Below, in pieces: positions 1 through 8,299 of a DNA stretch of 64,000 bases. Source of the DNA: Oceanospirillum sp048265165 (GTDB taxonomy: Bacteria; Pseudomonadota; Gammaproteobacteria; Pseudomonadales; Halomonadaceae); NCBI RefSeq assembly GCF_048265165.1, contig NZ_JBLXCD010000001.1, forward strand, positions 496,001 through 560,000, given 5' to 3'. Made by a program: the position numbers and the translations under genes. Each line of letters begins with the position of its first letter. Within the stretch, counting starts at the first letter, position 1. A model generated the notes under the pieces. The model ran no database searches, was not told the origin of the DNA, and saw only the letters and a list, made by a program, of their open reading frames with translations.

Positions 1-93
1 CGCCTGAGAGACAACATTGTTATACCCTCTATCCTAAAATTATCGACTACCCCACTAAAATACGCACCAAATACCCTCACCCAGACTCAGATC
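1..93. other. Left edge, no gene seen
   Basis: No open frame with coding character, RNA gene or clear promoter was recognised here. It is the distal upstream region of the nitrate transporter operon and may include the end of a neighbouring intergenic space. The antiterminator gene expected for the downstream leaders (nasR or nasT/nasS) could lie just outside the window, but nothing of it is visible. Confidence 0.4.
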
Positions 94-110
94 TGCACCA
101 TAGCGGCCCA
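94..110 (+). promoter_or_regulatory. NtrC-like enhancer site upstream of nrtA
   Basis: TGCACCA at 94-100 matches the left half of the NtrC dyad (TGCACCA-N3-TGGTGCA); the right half at 104-110 (CGGCCCA) is degenerate. It ends 86 bp before the TGG of the sigma-54 promoter, a normal enhancer distance. The same TGCACCA word occurs at a similar distance before the two other nitrogen promoters of this window, which is the main support. Confidence 0.55.
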
Positions 111-185
111 ACCTTGATTGGGCCCACAAAAGACCGGCCAAGCAATCAGGATATAACACCATGATTTATAAAGATTTTCAAACCA

Positions 186-201
186 TGGCACGTCTAATGC
201 A
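186..201 (+). promoter_or_regulatory. Sigma-54 promoter of nrtABD
   Basis: TGGCACGTCTAATGCA has GG and GC exactly 10 bp apart and differs from the consensus TGGCACG-N4-TTGCA at one base. Transcription would start near 212, leaving a leader of about 125 nt before nrtA. NtrC-dependent sigma-54 promoters are known for enteric nitrate assimilation operons; use here is inferred from sequence only. Confidence 0.75.
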
Positions 202-224
202 GATGTAAAGACATATTGGCTCAG

Positions 225-320
225 GCAAATACAGATTATTTGCGTGCGATTGAGACAAGCAAAGGCGCTTGTACCTCCCCTTTTTTAAAGGCCGGAGTGT
301 ACAAGCGCCTTTTTTTATTT
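225..320 (+). terminator. Leader attenuator of nrtABD
   Basis: The leader RNA can form a first hairpin (GCAAATA at 225-231 with TATTTGC at 237-243) and then a strong intrinsic terminator: AAAGGCGCTTGTAC at 261-274 pairs with 299-312, the stem is extended inside by CTCC/GGAG, and a T tract follows to about 320. A complete terminator between promoter and first gene implies regulated antitermination, as known for the nasF leader with NasR and for NasT targets. The classic ANTAR double AxxGxx hexaloop was not convincingly seen. Confidence 0.8.
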
Positions 321-337
321 TAGCGATTGGAGAACAG

Positions 338-1798
338 ATGATGATCCGAAAAAATAAGCCTTTATCTACCGCTGAGCGCTCAACCGGAACCGCTGGCAAA
401 CATTCCGGTGCTATCAGCAAACACCCCAGCGTTAACAGGAAACTCTGGGTACGGACCGCCGTTGCGGTTCTTGGCTCTCTGCTGAGTCTGAGCGCCAGCC
501 AGGCCAGCTCTCTGGATTACCCTGAAAAGGAAGAGCTGAAATTCGGTTTTATCAAGCTAACGGATATGGCACCTCTGGCAATCGCCTATGAAAAAGGCTA
601 CTTCGAAGATGAGGGTCTGTACGTCACTCTGGAGGCTCAGGCCAACTGGAAAGTGCTACTTGACCGGGTTATTGATGGTCAGCTTGATGGTGCTCATATG
701 CTGGCTGGCCAGCCTCTGGGTGCCACCATTGGCTATGGCACCAAGGCAGATATCATAACCGCCTTCAGCATGGACCTTAACGGCAACGCGATTACGGTTT
801 CCAACGATGTATGGGCCGATATGAAAAAGAATATCCCCCATGAAAACGGTAAGCCAGTACACCCCATCAAAGCCGATGCCCTCAAGCCTGTTATTGAGCA
901 ATATCGCGACGAGGGTAAGGCATTTAATATGGGGATGGTATTTCCGGTCTCTACTCACAACTACGAATTGCGCTACTGGCTGGCAGCCGGGGGCATACAT
1001 CCGGGCTACTACGCTCCCCACAAAGGAGATACTTCCGGCCAGCTGGATGCAGAAGCACTCTTATCGGTAACTCCTCCGCCTCAAATGCCTGCCACCATGG
1101 AAGCCGGAACAATTTATGGCTACTGTGTGGGCGAGCCGTGGAATCAGCAGGCTGTATTCAAGGGAATAGGTGTCCCCGTGGTCACCGACTACGAGATCTG
1201 GAAGAACAACCCGGAAAAAGTCTTTGGCGTTTCCCGTCAGTGGGCTGAAAAGAACCCGAACACTCATATCCGCGTGGTGAAAGCCATGATCCGGGCAGCA
1301 CACTGGCTGGATGCCAACAACAATGCCAACCGACAGGAAGCCGTGAAAATTCTGGCAAAATCATCCTACGTCGGTGCCGACTATGATGTTATTGCCAACT
1401 CCATGACAGGCACCTTTGAGTATGAAAAGGGTGATAAACGGGAGGTACCGGATTTCAACGTCTTCTTCCGCTACAACGCCACTTATCCCTACTACTCTGA
1501 TGCGATCTGGTATCTGACTCAGATGCGTCGCTGGGGCCAGATTTCCGATGCCAAACCGGACAGCTGGTACAAAGAGATCGCTAAAAAAGTCTATCGCCCG
1601 GATATCTACCAACAGGCGGTAGCCGCCCTGATCGATGAAGGTCAGATGAAAGCCTCCGACTTCCCGGATCTGAGTCAGGAAAGCGGCTTCCGCGCACCAC
1701 AGAAGCACTTTATCGACAATATCGTCTATGACGGCCAGCAACCGAACGCCTATCTGGAAAAATTCACCATCGGCCTGAAAGGTCAGGACAAGCTGTAA
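338..1798 (+). CDS. nrtA: Nitrate ABC transporter substrate-binding protein
   Basis: Periplasmic nitrate-binding protein of the CmpA/NrtA (NasF) family, about 486 residues, feeding the NrtB/NrtD permease. The mature start matches the family (GFIKLTDMAPLAIAYEKGYF, then a D-G-A-H-M-L motif typical of NrtA). A long polar N-region is followed by a hydrophobic signal segment at about residues 36-56 with a likely cut after SQA. The open frame reaches back to 269, but that start lies in the leader terminator; ATG 338 or the adjacent ATG 341 behind GGAGA is the real start. First gene of an nrtA-nrtB-nrtD unit. Nitrate is the likeliest substrate given nasA next door; bicarbonate or cyanate relatives exist. 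Confidence 0.92.
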   Translation: MMIRKNKPLSTAERSTGTAGKHSGAISKHPSVNRKLWVRTAVAVLGSLLSLSASQASSLDYPEKEELKFGFIKLTDMAPLAIAYEKGYFEDEGLYVTLEAQANWKVLLDRVIDGQLDGAHMLAGQPLGATIGYGTKADIITAFSMDLNGNAITVSNDVWADMKKNIPHENGKPVHPIKADALKPVIEQYRDEGKAFNMGMVFPVSTHNYELRYWLAAGGIHPGYYAPHKGDTSGQLDAEALLSVTPPPQMPATMEAGTIYGYCVGEPWNQQAVFKGIGVPVVTDYEIWKNNPEKVFGVSRQWAEKNPNTHIRVVKAMIRAAHWLDANNNANRQEAVKILAKSSYVGADYDVIANSMTGTFEYEKGDKREVPDFNVFFRYNATYPYYSDAIWYLTQMRRWGQISDAKPDSWYKEIAKKVYRPDIYQQAVAALIDEGQMKASDFPDLSQESGFRAPQKHFIDNIVYDGQQPNAYLEKFTIGLKGQDKL

Positions 1799-1841
1799 CA
1801 GAACCCATAAACAGATCCAGCACTTAAAAGCGAGCATTGCT

Positions 1842-1867
1842 TCCGGGGGCGCGTTCCTCCCCCCGGA
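1842..1867 (+). other. Intercistronic hairpin nrtA-nrtB
   Basis: TCCGGGGG at 1842-1849 pairs with CCCCCGGA at 1860-1867 around a 10-nt loop. No T tract follows, and the nrtB ribosome site (GGAGG at 1870-1874) starts 2 nt later. It probably protects the nrtA message 3' end or dampens nrtB translation, giving more binding protein than permease. Confidence 0.6.
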
Positions 1868-1882
1868 CAGGAGGATAGCAAG

Positions 1883-2887
1883 ATGGCCCTATCGATAAAT
1901 CAAAACAAACCAACCGGATGGCTTAGAAAAGTCACTCAGGATCGCTCACTGGCTGACCTGCTCAGCCAGAGCGCCAAAGATATCATCCTGCCCACCATTG
2001 GTATGCTGGTCTTTCTGATGATCTGGTCTATATCGGCCCCAAGGGTCATCACCTCACTGGGAGAATTTCCTGGGCCAGCACAGGTCTGGAGTCAATTTGA
2101 GGGGTTGGTTGAAGAGCATCAGGCATCCCGTATTAAAGAAGATGCCTTCTATGAACGTCAGGAGAAGCGTAATGCTGATCGCGTTGCTAAAGACCCGACT
2201 TACGAGCCTAAAATCCGCAGCTATACAGGAAAGCCCACTTTTTTCGATCAGATTATCACCAGCCTGATCACGGTTCTGGCGGGGTTTGCCGTTGCCACAC
2301 TGATCGCTGTCCCAGTGGGTATTATTATCGGTCTCAGCAGCCCGCTATATACAGCGGCCAATCCGTTAATCCAGCTCTTTAAACCCGTATCGCCATTGGC
2401 ATGGCTCCCCTTGGTGACCATGGTGGTAAGTGCTGTTTATGTCAGTGATGACCCTCTGGTTTCCAAATCATTCCTGACCTCCATGATCACCGTGACCCTG
2501 TGCAGTCTCTGGCCAACATTGATCAACACCGCCGTTGGTGTCGCCGCTATTCCGCAGGATCTGAAAAATGTCAGCCATGTGCTGCGGCTCAACTGGCTGA
2601 CCCACGTCATCAAGATCGTACTGCCCTCTTCCATCCCTATGGTATTTACCGGACTTCGCCTTTCCCTGGGCATCGCCTGGATGGTACTGATCGCGGCAGA
2701 GATGCTGGCTCAGAATCCAGGGCTGGGTAAATTCGTCTGGGATGAGTTCCAAAACGGCAGCTCAAGTTCATTAGGGCGCATTATGGTGGCCGTTATTGTA
2801 ATCGGCCTAATCGGTTATCTGCTGGACCGCACGATGCTGCTGATTCAACGCTGGGCCAGCTGGGACAAAACAGCGGTCATGCGCTGA
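1883..2887 (+). CDS. nrtB: Nitrate ABC transporter permease
   Basis: Inner membrane permease of the nitrate/sulfonate/taurine class (NrtB/NasE/SsuC-like), 334 residues. A first membrane helix lies at about residues 34-53, then a charged linker of some 60 residues, then the five-helix binding-protein-dependent transport domain from about residue 120. The EAA-type loop that docks on the ATPase is around LRLNWLTHVIKIVLPSSIP. The start has a perfect GGAGG site. It works with NrtA in the periplasm and NrtD in the cytoplasm. Confidence 0.9.
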   Translation: MALSINQNKPTGWLRKVTQDRSLADLLSQSAKDIILPTIGMLVFLMIWSISAPRVITSLGEFPGPAQVWSQFEGLVEEHQASRIKEDAFYERQEKRNADRVAKDPTYEPKIRSYTGKPTFFDQIITSLITVLAGFAVATLIAVPVGIIIGLSSPLYTAANPLIQLFKPVSPLAWLPLVTMVVSAVYVSDDPLVSKSFLTSMITVTLCSLWPTLINTAVGVAAIPQDLKNVSHVLRLNWLTHVIKIVLPSSIPMVFTGLRLSLGIAWMVLIAAEMLAQNPGLGKFVWDEFQNGSSSSLGRIMVAVIVIGLIGYLLDRTMLLIQRWASWDKTAVMR

Positions 2888-2901
2888 TCCACCCGAACCG
2901 A

Positions 2902-2945
2902 CAGATAAGAAACAGATAAGAAACAGATAAGAAACAGATAAGAAT
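2902..2945 (+). repeat. 11-bp tandem repeat before nrtD
   Basis: Four head-to-tail copies of CAGATAAGAAA (2902, 2913, 2924, 2935; the last ends in T) fill the gap between nrtB and nrtD. The unit is A/G-rich and short, so copy number could change by slippage and shift the spacing before the nrtD ribosome site (CGGAGAA). A structural or regulatory role is unknown. Confidence 0.9.
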
Positions 2946-2960
2946 ACGGAGAATACTATT

Positions 2961-3818
2961 ATGAACCGCACACATCTTGAGCTGACCGGCGTCGGTATCG
3001 AATTTCCAACCCCTAAAGGCAGCTTCAGGGCTCTGCAGGGTGTTAATTTAAAAATAGAACGGGGTGAGTTTGTCTCTTTGATCGGGCATTCCGGCTGCGG
3101 TAAATCCACGGTACTGAATATTGTCGCTGGCCTGCATCAGGCCACTGAAGGGGGCGTATTGCTTAACGGACGCGAAGTGAACGAACCCGGGCCAGAGCGA
3201 GCCGTGGTGTTCCAGAATCACTCACTACTGCCGTGGCTGACCGCTTATCAGAATGTTGAGCTGGCGGTTAAGCAGGTGTTTAAAGGCCAGAAAAGCAAAT
3301 CGGAAATAAAAGCCTGGATCGAACATAACCTTGAGTTGGTCCATATGACCCACGCCATGCACAAGCGCCCGGATGAGATATCAGGGGGCATGAAGCAGCG
3401 TGTCGGTATCGCCCGAGCCCTGGCAATGGAGCCAACCGTTCTGCTGATGGACGAGCCCTTCGGTGCATTGGATGCTCTCACCCGGGCCCATCTGCAGGAC
3501 TCTCTGATGGAGATTCAAAATGATCTCAACAATACCGTGATTATGATCACCCACGATGTGGATGAAGCGGTATTGCTCTCTGATCGGATTGTGATGATGA
3601 CCAACGGCCCCGCCGCCACCGTCGGTGAGATCCTTAAGGTAGAGCTTGAACGGCCCCGTGACCGCCTGACGCTGGCAGACGATGCGCAATACAACCACTA
3701 CCGCAGTCAGGTACTGAGTTTCCTATATGAAAAACAGCGCAAAATAGAGCCGATGGATCAGAAGAAGAATAGTGATGGCAGCACAAAAACCACCCGGAAA
3801 GGTGTCGAGGTCGCTTAG
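2961..3818 (+). CDS. nrtD: Nitrate ABC transporter ATP-binding protein
   Basis: Cytoplasmic ATPase of the nitrate transporter, 285 residues, single ABC domain (NrtD/NasD type, without the extra binding-protein domain of NrtC). Walker A is GHSGCGKST at residues 42-50, the signature is ISGGMKQR and Walker B is LLMDEP, followed by the H-loop ITHDVDEA. The NrtC/D-specific region between Walker A and signature is normal. ATG 2961 follows CGGAGAA. Last gene of the transport unit; no terminator was seen between it and the next promoter. Confidence 0.92.
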   Translation: MNRTHLELTGVGIEFPTPKGSFRALQGVNLKIERGEFVSLIGHSGCGKSTVLNIVAGLHQATEGGVLLNGREVNEPGPERAVVFQNHSLLPWLTAYQNVELAVKQVFKGQKSKSEIKAWIEHNLELVHMTHAMHKRPDEISGGMKQRVGIARALAMEPTVLLMDEPFGALDALTRAHLQDSLMEIQNDLNNTVIMITHDVDEAVLLSDRIVMMTNGPAATVGEILKVELERPRDRLTLADDAQYNHYRSQVLSFLYEKQRKIEPMDQKKNSDGSTKTTRKGVEVA

Positions 3819-3899
3819 CCGTTAAGTATCAACTTTGTTATTGCATACGTTATGCCGGTACACAAGGCTGCCCTTTTTTGAACCCATATCAGTGCACGC

Positions 3900-3916
3900 T
3901 GCACCAGCAAGGAACT
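3900..3916 (+). promoter_or_regulatory. NtrC-like enhancer site upstream of nas genes
   Basis: TGCACCA at 3900-3906, with a second TGCAC at 3893 and a weak right half at 3910-3916. It ends 96 bp before the TGG of the sigma-54 promoter, one helical turn more than at nrtA (86 bp), so the facing on the helix would be kept. Confidence 0.5.
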
Positions 3917-4001
3917 CCAGTGTCAGCATCAGGAGATCAACATTAAGGTAAGGTGCTGCCATAATAAAATAACACACTGTTATTAATAGACTTTTTATAA
4001 C

Positions 4002-4017
4002 TGGCATAACATATGCA
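4002..4017 (+). promoter_or_regulatory. Sigma-54 promoter of nas reductase genes
   Basis: TGGCATAACATATGCA has GG-N10-GC spacing and matches both core blocks of the sigma-54 consensus (TGGCA and TGCA). It lies in the 350-bp gap after nrtD and would start a leader at about 4029, ahead of the attenuator. It would make the reductase genes a separate unit from the transporter genes. Confidence 0.7.
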
Positions 4018-4036
4018 AAAACATGATTAACAAAAA

Positions 4037-4127
4037 GTGATCCCTAACGATCACGATCTACAAAAAATTATTTTGAGCAATGGCGTTCATTTACGGGTTT
4101 AACACCGGTTAATGAACGCCTTTTTTT
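4037..4127 (+). terminator. Leader attenuator of nas reductase genes
   Basis: A first hairpin has stem GTGATC/GATCAC (4037-4042 with 4049-4054) and a six-base loop. It is followed by an intrinsic terminator: GGCGTTCATT at 4082-4091 pairs with AATGAACGCC at 4111-4120, then seven T. The stem sequence is nearly that of the nirB leader and related to that of nrtA, pointing to one shared trans-acting antiterminator. The first gene starts 42 nt after the T tract. Confidence 0.8.
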
Positions 4128-4169
4128 ATGCCTGAAGAAAAACCCTCAGGGTGAGAAAGGGTGACACAG

Positions 4170-5423
4170 ATGAAACAGAAACTTGTGGTCGTCGGCAACG
4201 GCATGGCAGGTATCAAGGCGATAGAATCTTTGATCGCTCATCAGGGGGCTGAATTTTTCCAGATCACTGTGATCGGTGAAGAAGCCCACCCCAACTACAA
4301 CCGTATCATGCTGTCACCTTTGCTGGCGGACGAAACCCATTTCAAAGACATCGTACTTAATCCCCTTAACTGGTATCGGGAACACCACATAGATCTGCAC
4401 CTGTCCGATCCGGCAATCGCCATCGACCGCGAGCAGAAAAGGGTGATCTGCTATTCCGGCCAGCACTTTGAATACGATCAGCTGATTCTGGCCACCGGCT
4501 CCAAACCGGCATCATTACGTCTGCCCAACGAGAGCCTTGACGGCATTATGGGGTTTCGGACACTGGATGATGTCCACCGAATGCAAGACACCGCTAAAAC
4601 CTACCATCATGCAGTGATTGTTGGTGGCGGTCTGCTGGGCCTTGAGGCTGCGGCGGGCCTTGCTAAAAAAGGGATGCAAACCACCCTACTGCACCGGAGC
4701 GGCTGGATTCTCAACCGACAGCTGGACAAGGTATCCGCCGGTTATCTGCAGCAGGAACTGGAGAAACGGGACATCCACTTTCGTCTCAACCGTCAGATAA
4801 AAGATGTTTATGAGTCAGAAGGGCGTGTGCATCAGCTGCGGCTGGATGATGACAGCCTTCTGCCCTGCGATCTTCTGATCACCGCAGCCGGTATCACGCC
4901 GGAGATCACGCTGGCTAAAACAGCAGGTCTGGATTATGAGCGAGGCATTCTGGTCAATGATCAGCTGCAAACCACCGACCGACATATTTTTGCTTTGGGA
5001 GAATGCTGTCAGCACAGAGGCGAATGCTACGGGCTGGTTGCTCCGGTTTGGGAGCAGGCTGAAATTCTGGGGCAGAATCTAGCAAACCAGCAGCGCCAGC
5101 CGGATACGCCTCAATCCATTTATTCCGGCACCCGGAGTGCTACCCGCCTGAAAATATCCGGCATTGACCTTTTCTCTGCCGGTGAAGTCATCCCACAGGA
5201 AGGGGCTGAAGTGCTCTGCTGGAACGACCCGGCTCAACAACACTATCGCCGCCTGATCATGCGCGACAACCGCATCTCAGGGATTTTACTTTACGGTGAT
5301 ATTCGTGAAGGCAACACCCTGTTCGATCTGATGCAGAACAACACCGATACCTCGGACATTCGTCAGCAACTCCTGTTTGGCACCCTGGATCATCACTTAC
5401 CACAACCCACGGTGGCGGCCTGA
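4170..5423 (+). CDS. Assimilatory nitrate reductase FAD/NAD(P)H electron-transfer subunit
   Basis: FAD-dependent pyridine nucleotide-disulfide oxidoreductase, 417 residues, closely like the N-terminal part of NirB. It should pass electrons from NADH to NasA in the cytoplasm. FAD motif GNGMAG is at residues 9-14, the NAD motif GGGLLG at about 152-157, and a second FAD block is near FALGEC. The C-terminal [2Fe-2S] BFD cysteines seen in Klebsiella NasC are absent; NasA carries that cluster instead. Counterpart names differ (nasC in Klebsiella, nasB in Bacillus), so no symbol is given. A GTG at 4161 is also in frame, but ATG 4170 sits 9 bp behind AAGG and fits better. Confidence 0.85.
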   Translation: MKQKLVVVGNGMAGIKAIESLIAHQGAEFFQITVIGEEAHPNYNRIMLSPLLADETHFKDIVLNPLNWYREHHIDLHLSDPAIAIDREQKRVICYSGQHFEYDQLILATGSKPASLRLPNESLDGIMGFRTLDDVHRMQDTAKTYHHAVIVGGGLLGLEAAAGLAKKGMQTTLLHRSGWILNRQLDKVSAGYLQQELEKRDIHFRLNRQIKDVYESEGRVHQLRLDDDSLLPCDLLITAAGITPEITLAKTAGLDYERGILVNDQLQTTDRHIFALGECCQHRGECYGLVAPVWEQAEILGQNLANQQRQPDTPQSIYSGTRSATRLKISGIDLFSAGEVIPQEGAEVLCWNDPAQQHYRRLIMRDNRISGILLYGDIREGNTLFDLMQNNTDTSDIRQQLLFGTLDHHLPQPTVAA

Positions 5424-5552
5424 ATTGAAACCTTTTACACCAGACAGATCAAACCGCTACACCCGCAATAACGCATCTGTCCGGCTTTTTATTGATCCCC
5501 TTATTGATGACCGGAACCCTGACGATATCCGGGAAAAACATGGAGAACGGCT

Positions 5553-8297
5553 ATGAGTAAATCGATTCCATCCGTGGATATTACCCCTTCAGCGATAGCG
5601 GAAGCCGGAGCCGGCCCGTGGCAAACCAGTACCACCTGCCCATACTGCGGTGTCGGCTGCGGTGTTGACCTGTCCGGTACAGACGAAAGCATCAACCCTG
5701 TTAAGGGGACACAGGGCCATCCGGCCAATCATGGCCGTCTCTGCGTTAAAGGCTCAGCCCTGCATGAAACACTGGGCATGGAGGGCCGGCTGCAAAGGGC
5801 GCTGATCGATCAGCAGCCCGTGGCACTGGCGAAGGCACTGGACCGGGTTGCCGATGGCTTCAGACAAACGATAGATGAGTATGGCCCGGACGCCGTGGCC
5901 TTTTATGTCTCCGGCCAGTTACTGACCGAAGACTACTATGCAGCCAACAAGCTGATGAAAGGGTTTATCGGCAGTGGCAATATCGACACCAACTCCCGGC
6001 TTTGCATGTCCTCTGCCGTTGCGGCCTATAAACGCGCCTTTGGCAGCGACAGTGTGCCCTGCAGTTATGAAGATATTGAGCTGGCAGATCTGGTGATTCT
6101 GGTCGGCTCCAACGCCGCATGGACACATCCGGTTGCCTATCAACGCCTGAGCCGGGCCAAACGGCAGCGTTCTGGCCTCCTGACCGTTGTTATCGACCCG
6201 CGACAGACCGCCACCTGTGATGAAGCAGACCTTTATCTGGATATCGATCCCGGAACCGATGCCTTTCTGTTTAATGGTTTACTGGCTTATCTAGCCCAGA
6301 ACAAGGGGCTGGACAAGGATTTTATCCGTCATCATACCGAAAACGCAGAACAAACCTTGGCACAGGTCTGCCTTGAGTTCCCCAATCCTGTTAAGGACAC
6401 CGCACGGACAACCGGTGTTGCCGAAGCAAAAATTGCCCGCTTCTTTGAGCTATACGCCCAGCATCGGCGCACCGTAACCCTCTACTCCCAGGGAGTCAAC
6501 CAGTCCACCACAGGCGTCGATAAGTGCAACAGTATTATCAACTGCCATCTGGCAACAGGGCGTATCGGCGCACCGGGTATGGGCCCCTTCTCTCTGACCG
6601 GCCAGCCTAACGCCATGGGTGGCCGTGAAGTCGGCGGCCTGTCCAACCAGCTGGCGGCGCATATGGATTTCACCCCGGAAAGTATCGACCGGGTCGGACG
6701 GTTCTGGAACAGCAGGAAAATGGCAACCCAACCGGGTATGAAAGCCGTTGACCTGTTTAAAGCGGTTGAGTCCGGCAGCATTAAGGCGATCTGGATTATG
6801 GCTACCAACCCTGTTGTGAGCCTGCCGGATACCGAGCAGATTGAGCGGGCGCTGAAAGCCTGTCCACTGGTGGTGGTATCTGAGTGCTTTGAAGATGCCG
6901 AGACGCTGGATTATGCCGATGTCGTACTTCCCGCTGCAGGCTGGAGTGAAAAAGACGGCACCGTAACCAATTCAGAACGGTGCATCTCCCGCCAGCGGGC
7001 TTTTACAAAACCTGAAGGTGATATTCAGCCAGACTGGTGGCTGATCGCCCAGGTGGCCCAGAGAATGGGGTATCAGGACGCCTTTAATTATACTTCCCCA
7101 GCGGATATTTTTCGGGAACATGCAGCCTTGTCCGGCTTCGAGAATGTTCAGGGGCAACCGGGGGCACGGGATTTTGATATCAGCCTACTGGCGTCTCTTA
7201 ATGATGACGCGTACAACACACTGAAGCCGGTGCAATGGCCGGTTAATCACGCCTATCCAATGGGTACGCCTCGACTGTTCACCGACCAACGCTTTTTTAC
7301 ACCATCGGGCAAGGCTCGCTTTGTCCGTATCAGCCCCCAAAAACCGGCTATCGCGCCGGATAAAGATTATCCTTTTATTCTCAATACCGGCCGAGTACGG
7401 GATCAATGGCATACCATGACCCGAACCGCCCGTAGCCCGCGATTGATGGCCCATATCAGCGAGCCCTTTGTCGAAGTCGAAACAGGGGACGCCCATCGTC
7501 TGGGGCTGGAACAGAACCAGCTTATCCGCTTGCAGGGCCATCAAGGTGAATTTCTTGGGCGTGTAAAAATCAGCAGCCAGCTGAAACCGGGCTCTCTGTT
7601 TGCCCCCATACACTGGAATAACCGCTATACCAAAGCGGGCAAAATTGACAGTCTGGTTAATGCGTTAACGGACCCGATCTCCGGCCAGCCAGAGTCGAAA
7701 CATGCACCCGTGCAAGTTGAGAAAACCCGGATGCATAGCTTTGGCTTTATCGCTCTGCAGAGCGGTACCCTTCCCCATGAGCTGGACTACTGGAGCAGAA
7801 CCCCCCTCGATCGGGGCAACTGCTTTGAGGTGGCTCATACCACAGCGTTACAGAAAACCTCACACTGGCAGCAGCTGCTTCAGACAGAAGGTGACTGGCT
7901 GCACTACGAAGACCCGAGTCAGGGTATCTATCGTGCCGCCTGCTTTGACGGTGACACCCTGATACAGGTGCTGATCTGTGCCCATCGGATGGAGCATCTG
8001 CCGGATCGGGAATGGATCAATAGCCTGATCGGGCAAGCGGTCACCCCCTCCCAGCGGCTGGCTTTGCTTTCAGGCCGCCAGAGTGAAGGCCAGGCTCAGG
8101 GGGCTACGGTGTGCGCCTGTTTTCAGGTGGGTGAACACAAAATCCGTGAAGCGATTATAGCCGGTTGTGACAGTGCAGAGTCACTGGGAAAACGGTTAAA
8201 ATGCGGCACCAACTGCGGTTCCTGTATCCCAGAGCTGAAAGCGATCATCGCCGGGCAAGCAGTGTTATCGCAGGAGAAAGAAGCCAGCACCGCCTGA
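5553..8297 (+). CDS. nasA: Assimilatory nitrate reductase, molybdopterin catalytic subunit
   Basis: Cytoplasmic Mo-bis-MGD nitrate reductase, 914 residues, reducing nitrate to nitrite. The N-terminal [4Fe-4S] site is Cys29-x2-Cys32-x3-Cys36-x27-Cys64 (CPYCGVGC then CVKG). The Mo-ligand cysteine lies in NSRLCMSSAV at about residue 151. The molybdopterin dinucleotide-binding domain is at about 590-710. A C-terminal BFD-like [2Fe-2S] domain carries Cys854-x-Cys856-x31-Cys888-x2-Cys891, so the enzyme has its own electron entry site. Start ATG 5553 follows GGAGAACGGCT. The preceding FAD protein is the likely electron donor. The gene ends 2 bp from the convergent modC, which supplies its metal. Confidence 0.95.
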   Translation: MSKSIPSVDITPSAIAEAGAGPWQTSTTCPYCGVGCGVDLSGTDESINPVKGTQGHPANHGRLCVKGSALHETLGMEGRLQRALIDQQPVALAKALDRVADGFRQTIDEYGPDAVAFYVSGQLLTEDYYAANKLMKGFIGSGNIDTNSRLCMSSAVAAYKRAFGSDSVPCSYEDIELADLVILVGSNAAWTHPVAYQRLSRAKRQRSGLLTVVIDPRQTATCDEADLYLDIDPGTDAFLFNGLLAYLAQNKGLDKDFIRHHTENAEQTLAQVCLEFPNPVKDTARTTGVAEAKIARFFELYAQHRRTVTLYSQGVNQSTTGVDKCNSIINCHLATGRIGAPGMGPFSLTGQPNAMGGREVGGLSNQLAAHMDFTPESIDRVGRFWNSRKMATQPGMKAVDLFKAVESGSIKAIWIMATNPVVSLPDTEQIERALKACPLVVVSECFEDAETLDYADVVLPAAGWSEKDGTVTNSERCISRQRAFTKPEGDIQPDWWLIAQVAQRMGYQDAFNYTSPADIFREHAALSGFENVQGQPGARDFDISLLASLNDDAYNTLKPVQWPVNHAYPMGTPRLFTDQRFFTPSGKARFVRISPQKPAIAPDKDYPFILNTGRVRDQWHTMTRTARSPRLMAHISEPFVEVETGDAHRLGLEQNQLIRLQGHQGEFLGRVKISSQLKPGSLFAPIHWNNRYTKAGKIDSLVNALTDPISGQPESKHAPVQVEKTRMHSFGFIALQSGTLPHELDYWSRTPLDRGNCFEVAHTTALQKTSHWQQLLQTEGDWLHYEDPSQGIYRAACFDGDTLIQVLICAHRMEHLPDREWINSLIGQAVTPSQRLALLSGRQSEGQAQGATVCACFQVGEHKIREAIIAGCDSAESLGKRLKCGTNCGSCIPELKAIIAGQAVLSQEKEASTA

Positions 8298-8299
8298 GA

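Noticed and set aside
225..243. Standard ANTAR double hexaloop motif in the nrt leader
   Set aside because: One loop can be drawn as ACAGAT, but the flanking bases do not pair well and the other two leaders lack AxxGxx loops. The antitermination idea rests on the terminators, not on this motif.
269..337. N-terminal extension of the nrtA frame
   Set aside because: It runs through the leader terminator hairpin and has no ribosome site; ATG 338/341 behind GGAGA is a better start.
178..420. 80-residue minus-strand frame at the left edge
   Set aside because: It overlaps the sigma-54 promoter, leader terminator and nrtA start, and has no family features.
1361..1837. 158-residue frame opposite nrtA
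   Set aside because: Antisense shadow of nrtA; no independent support.
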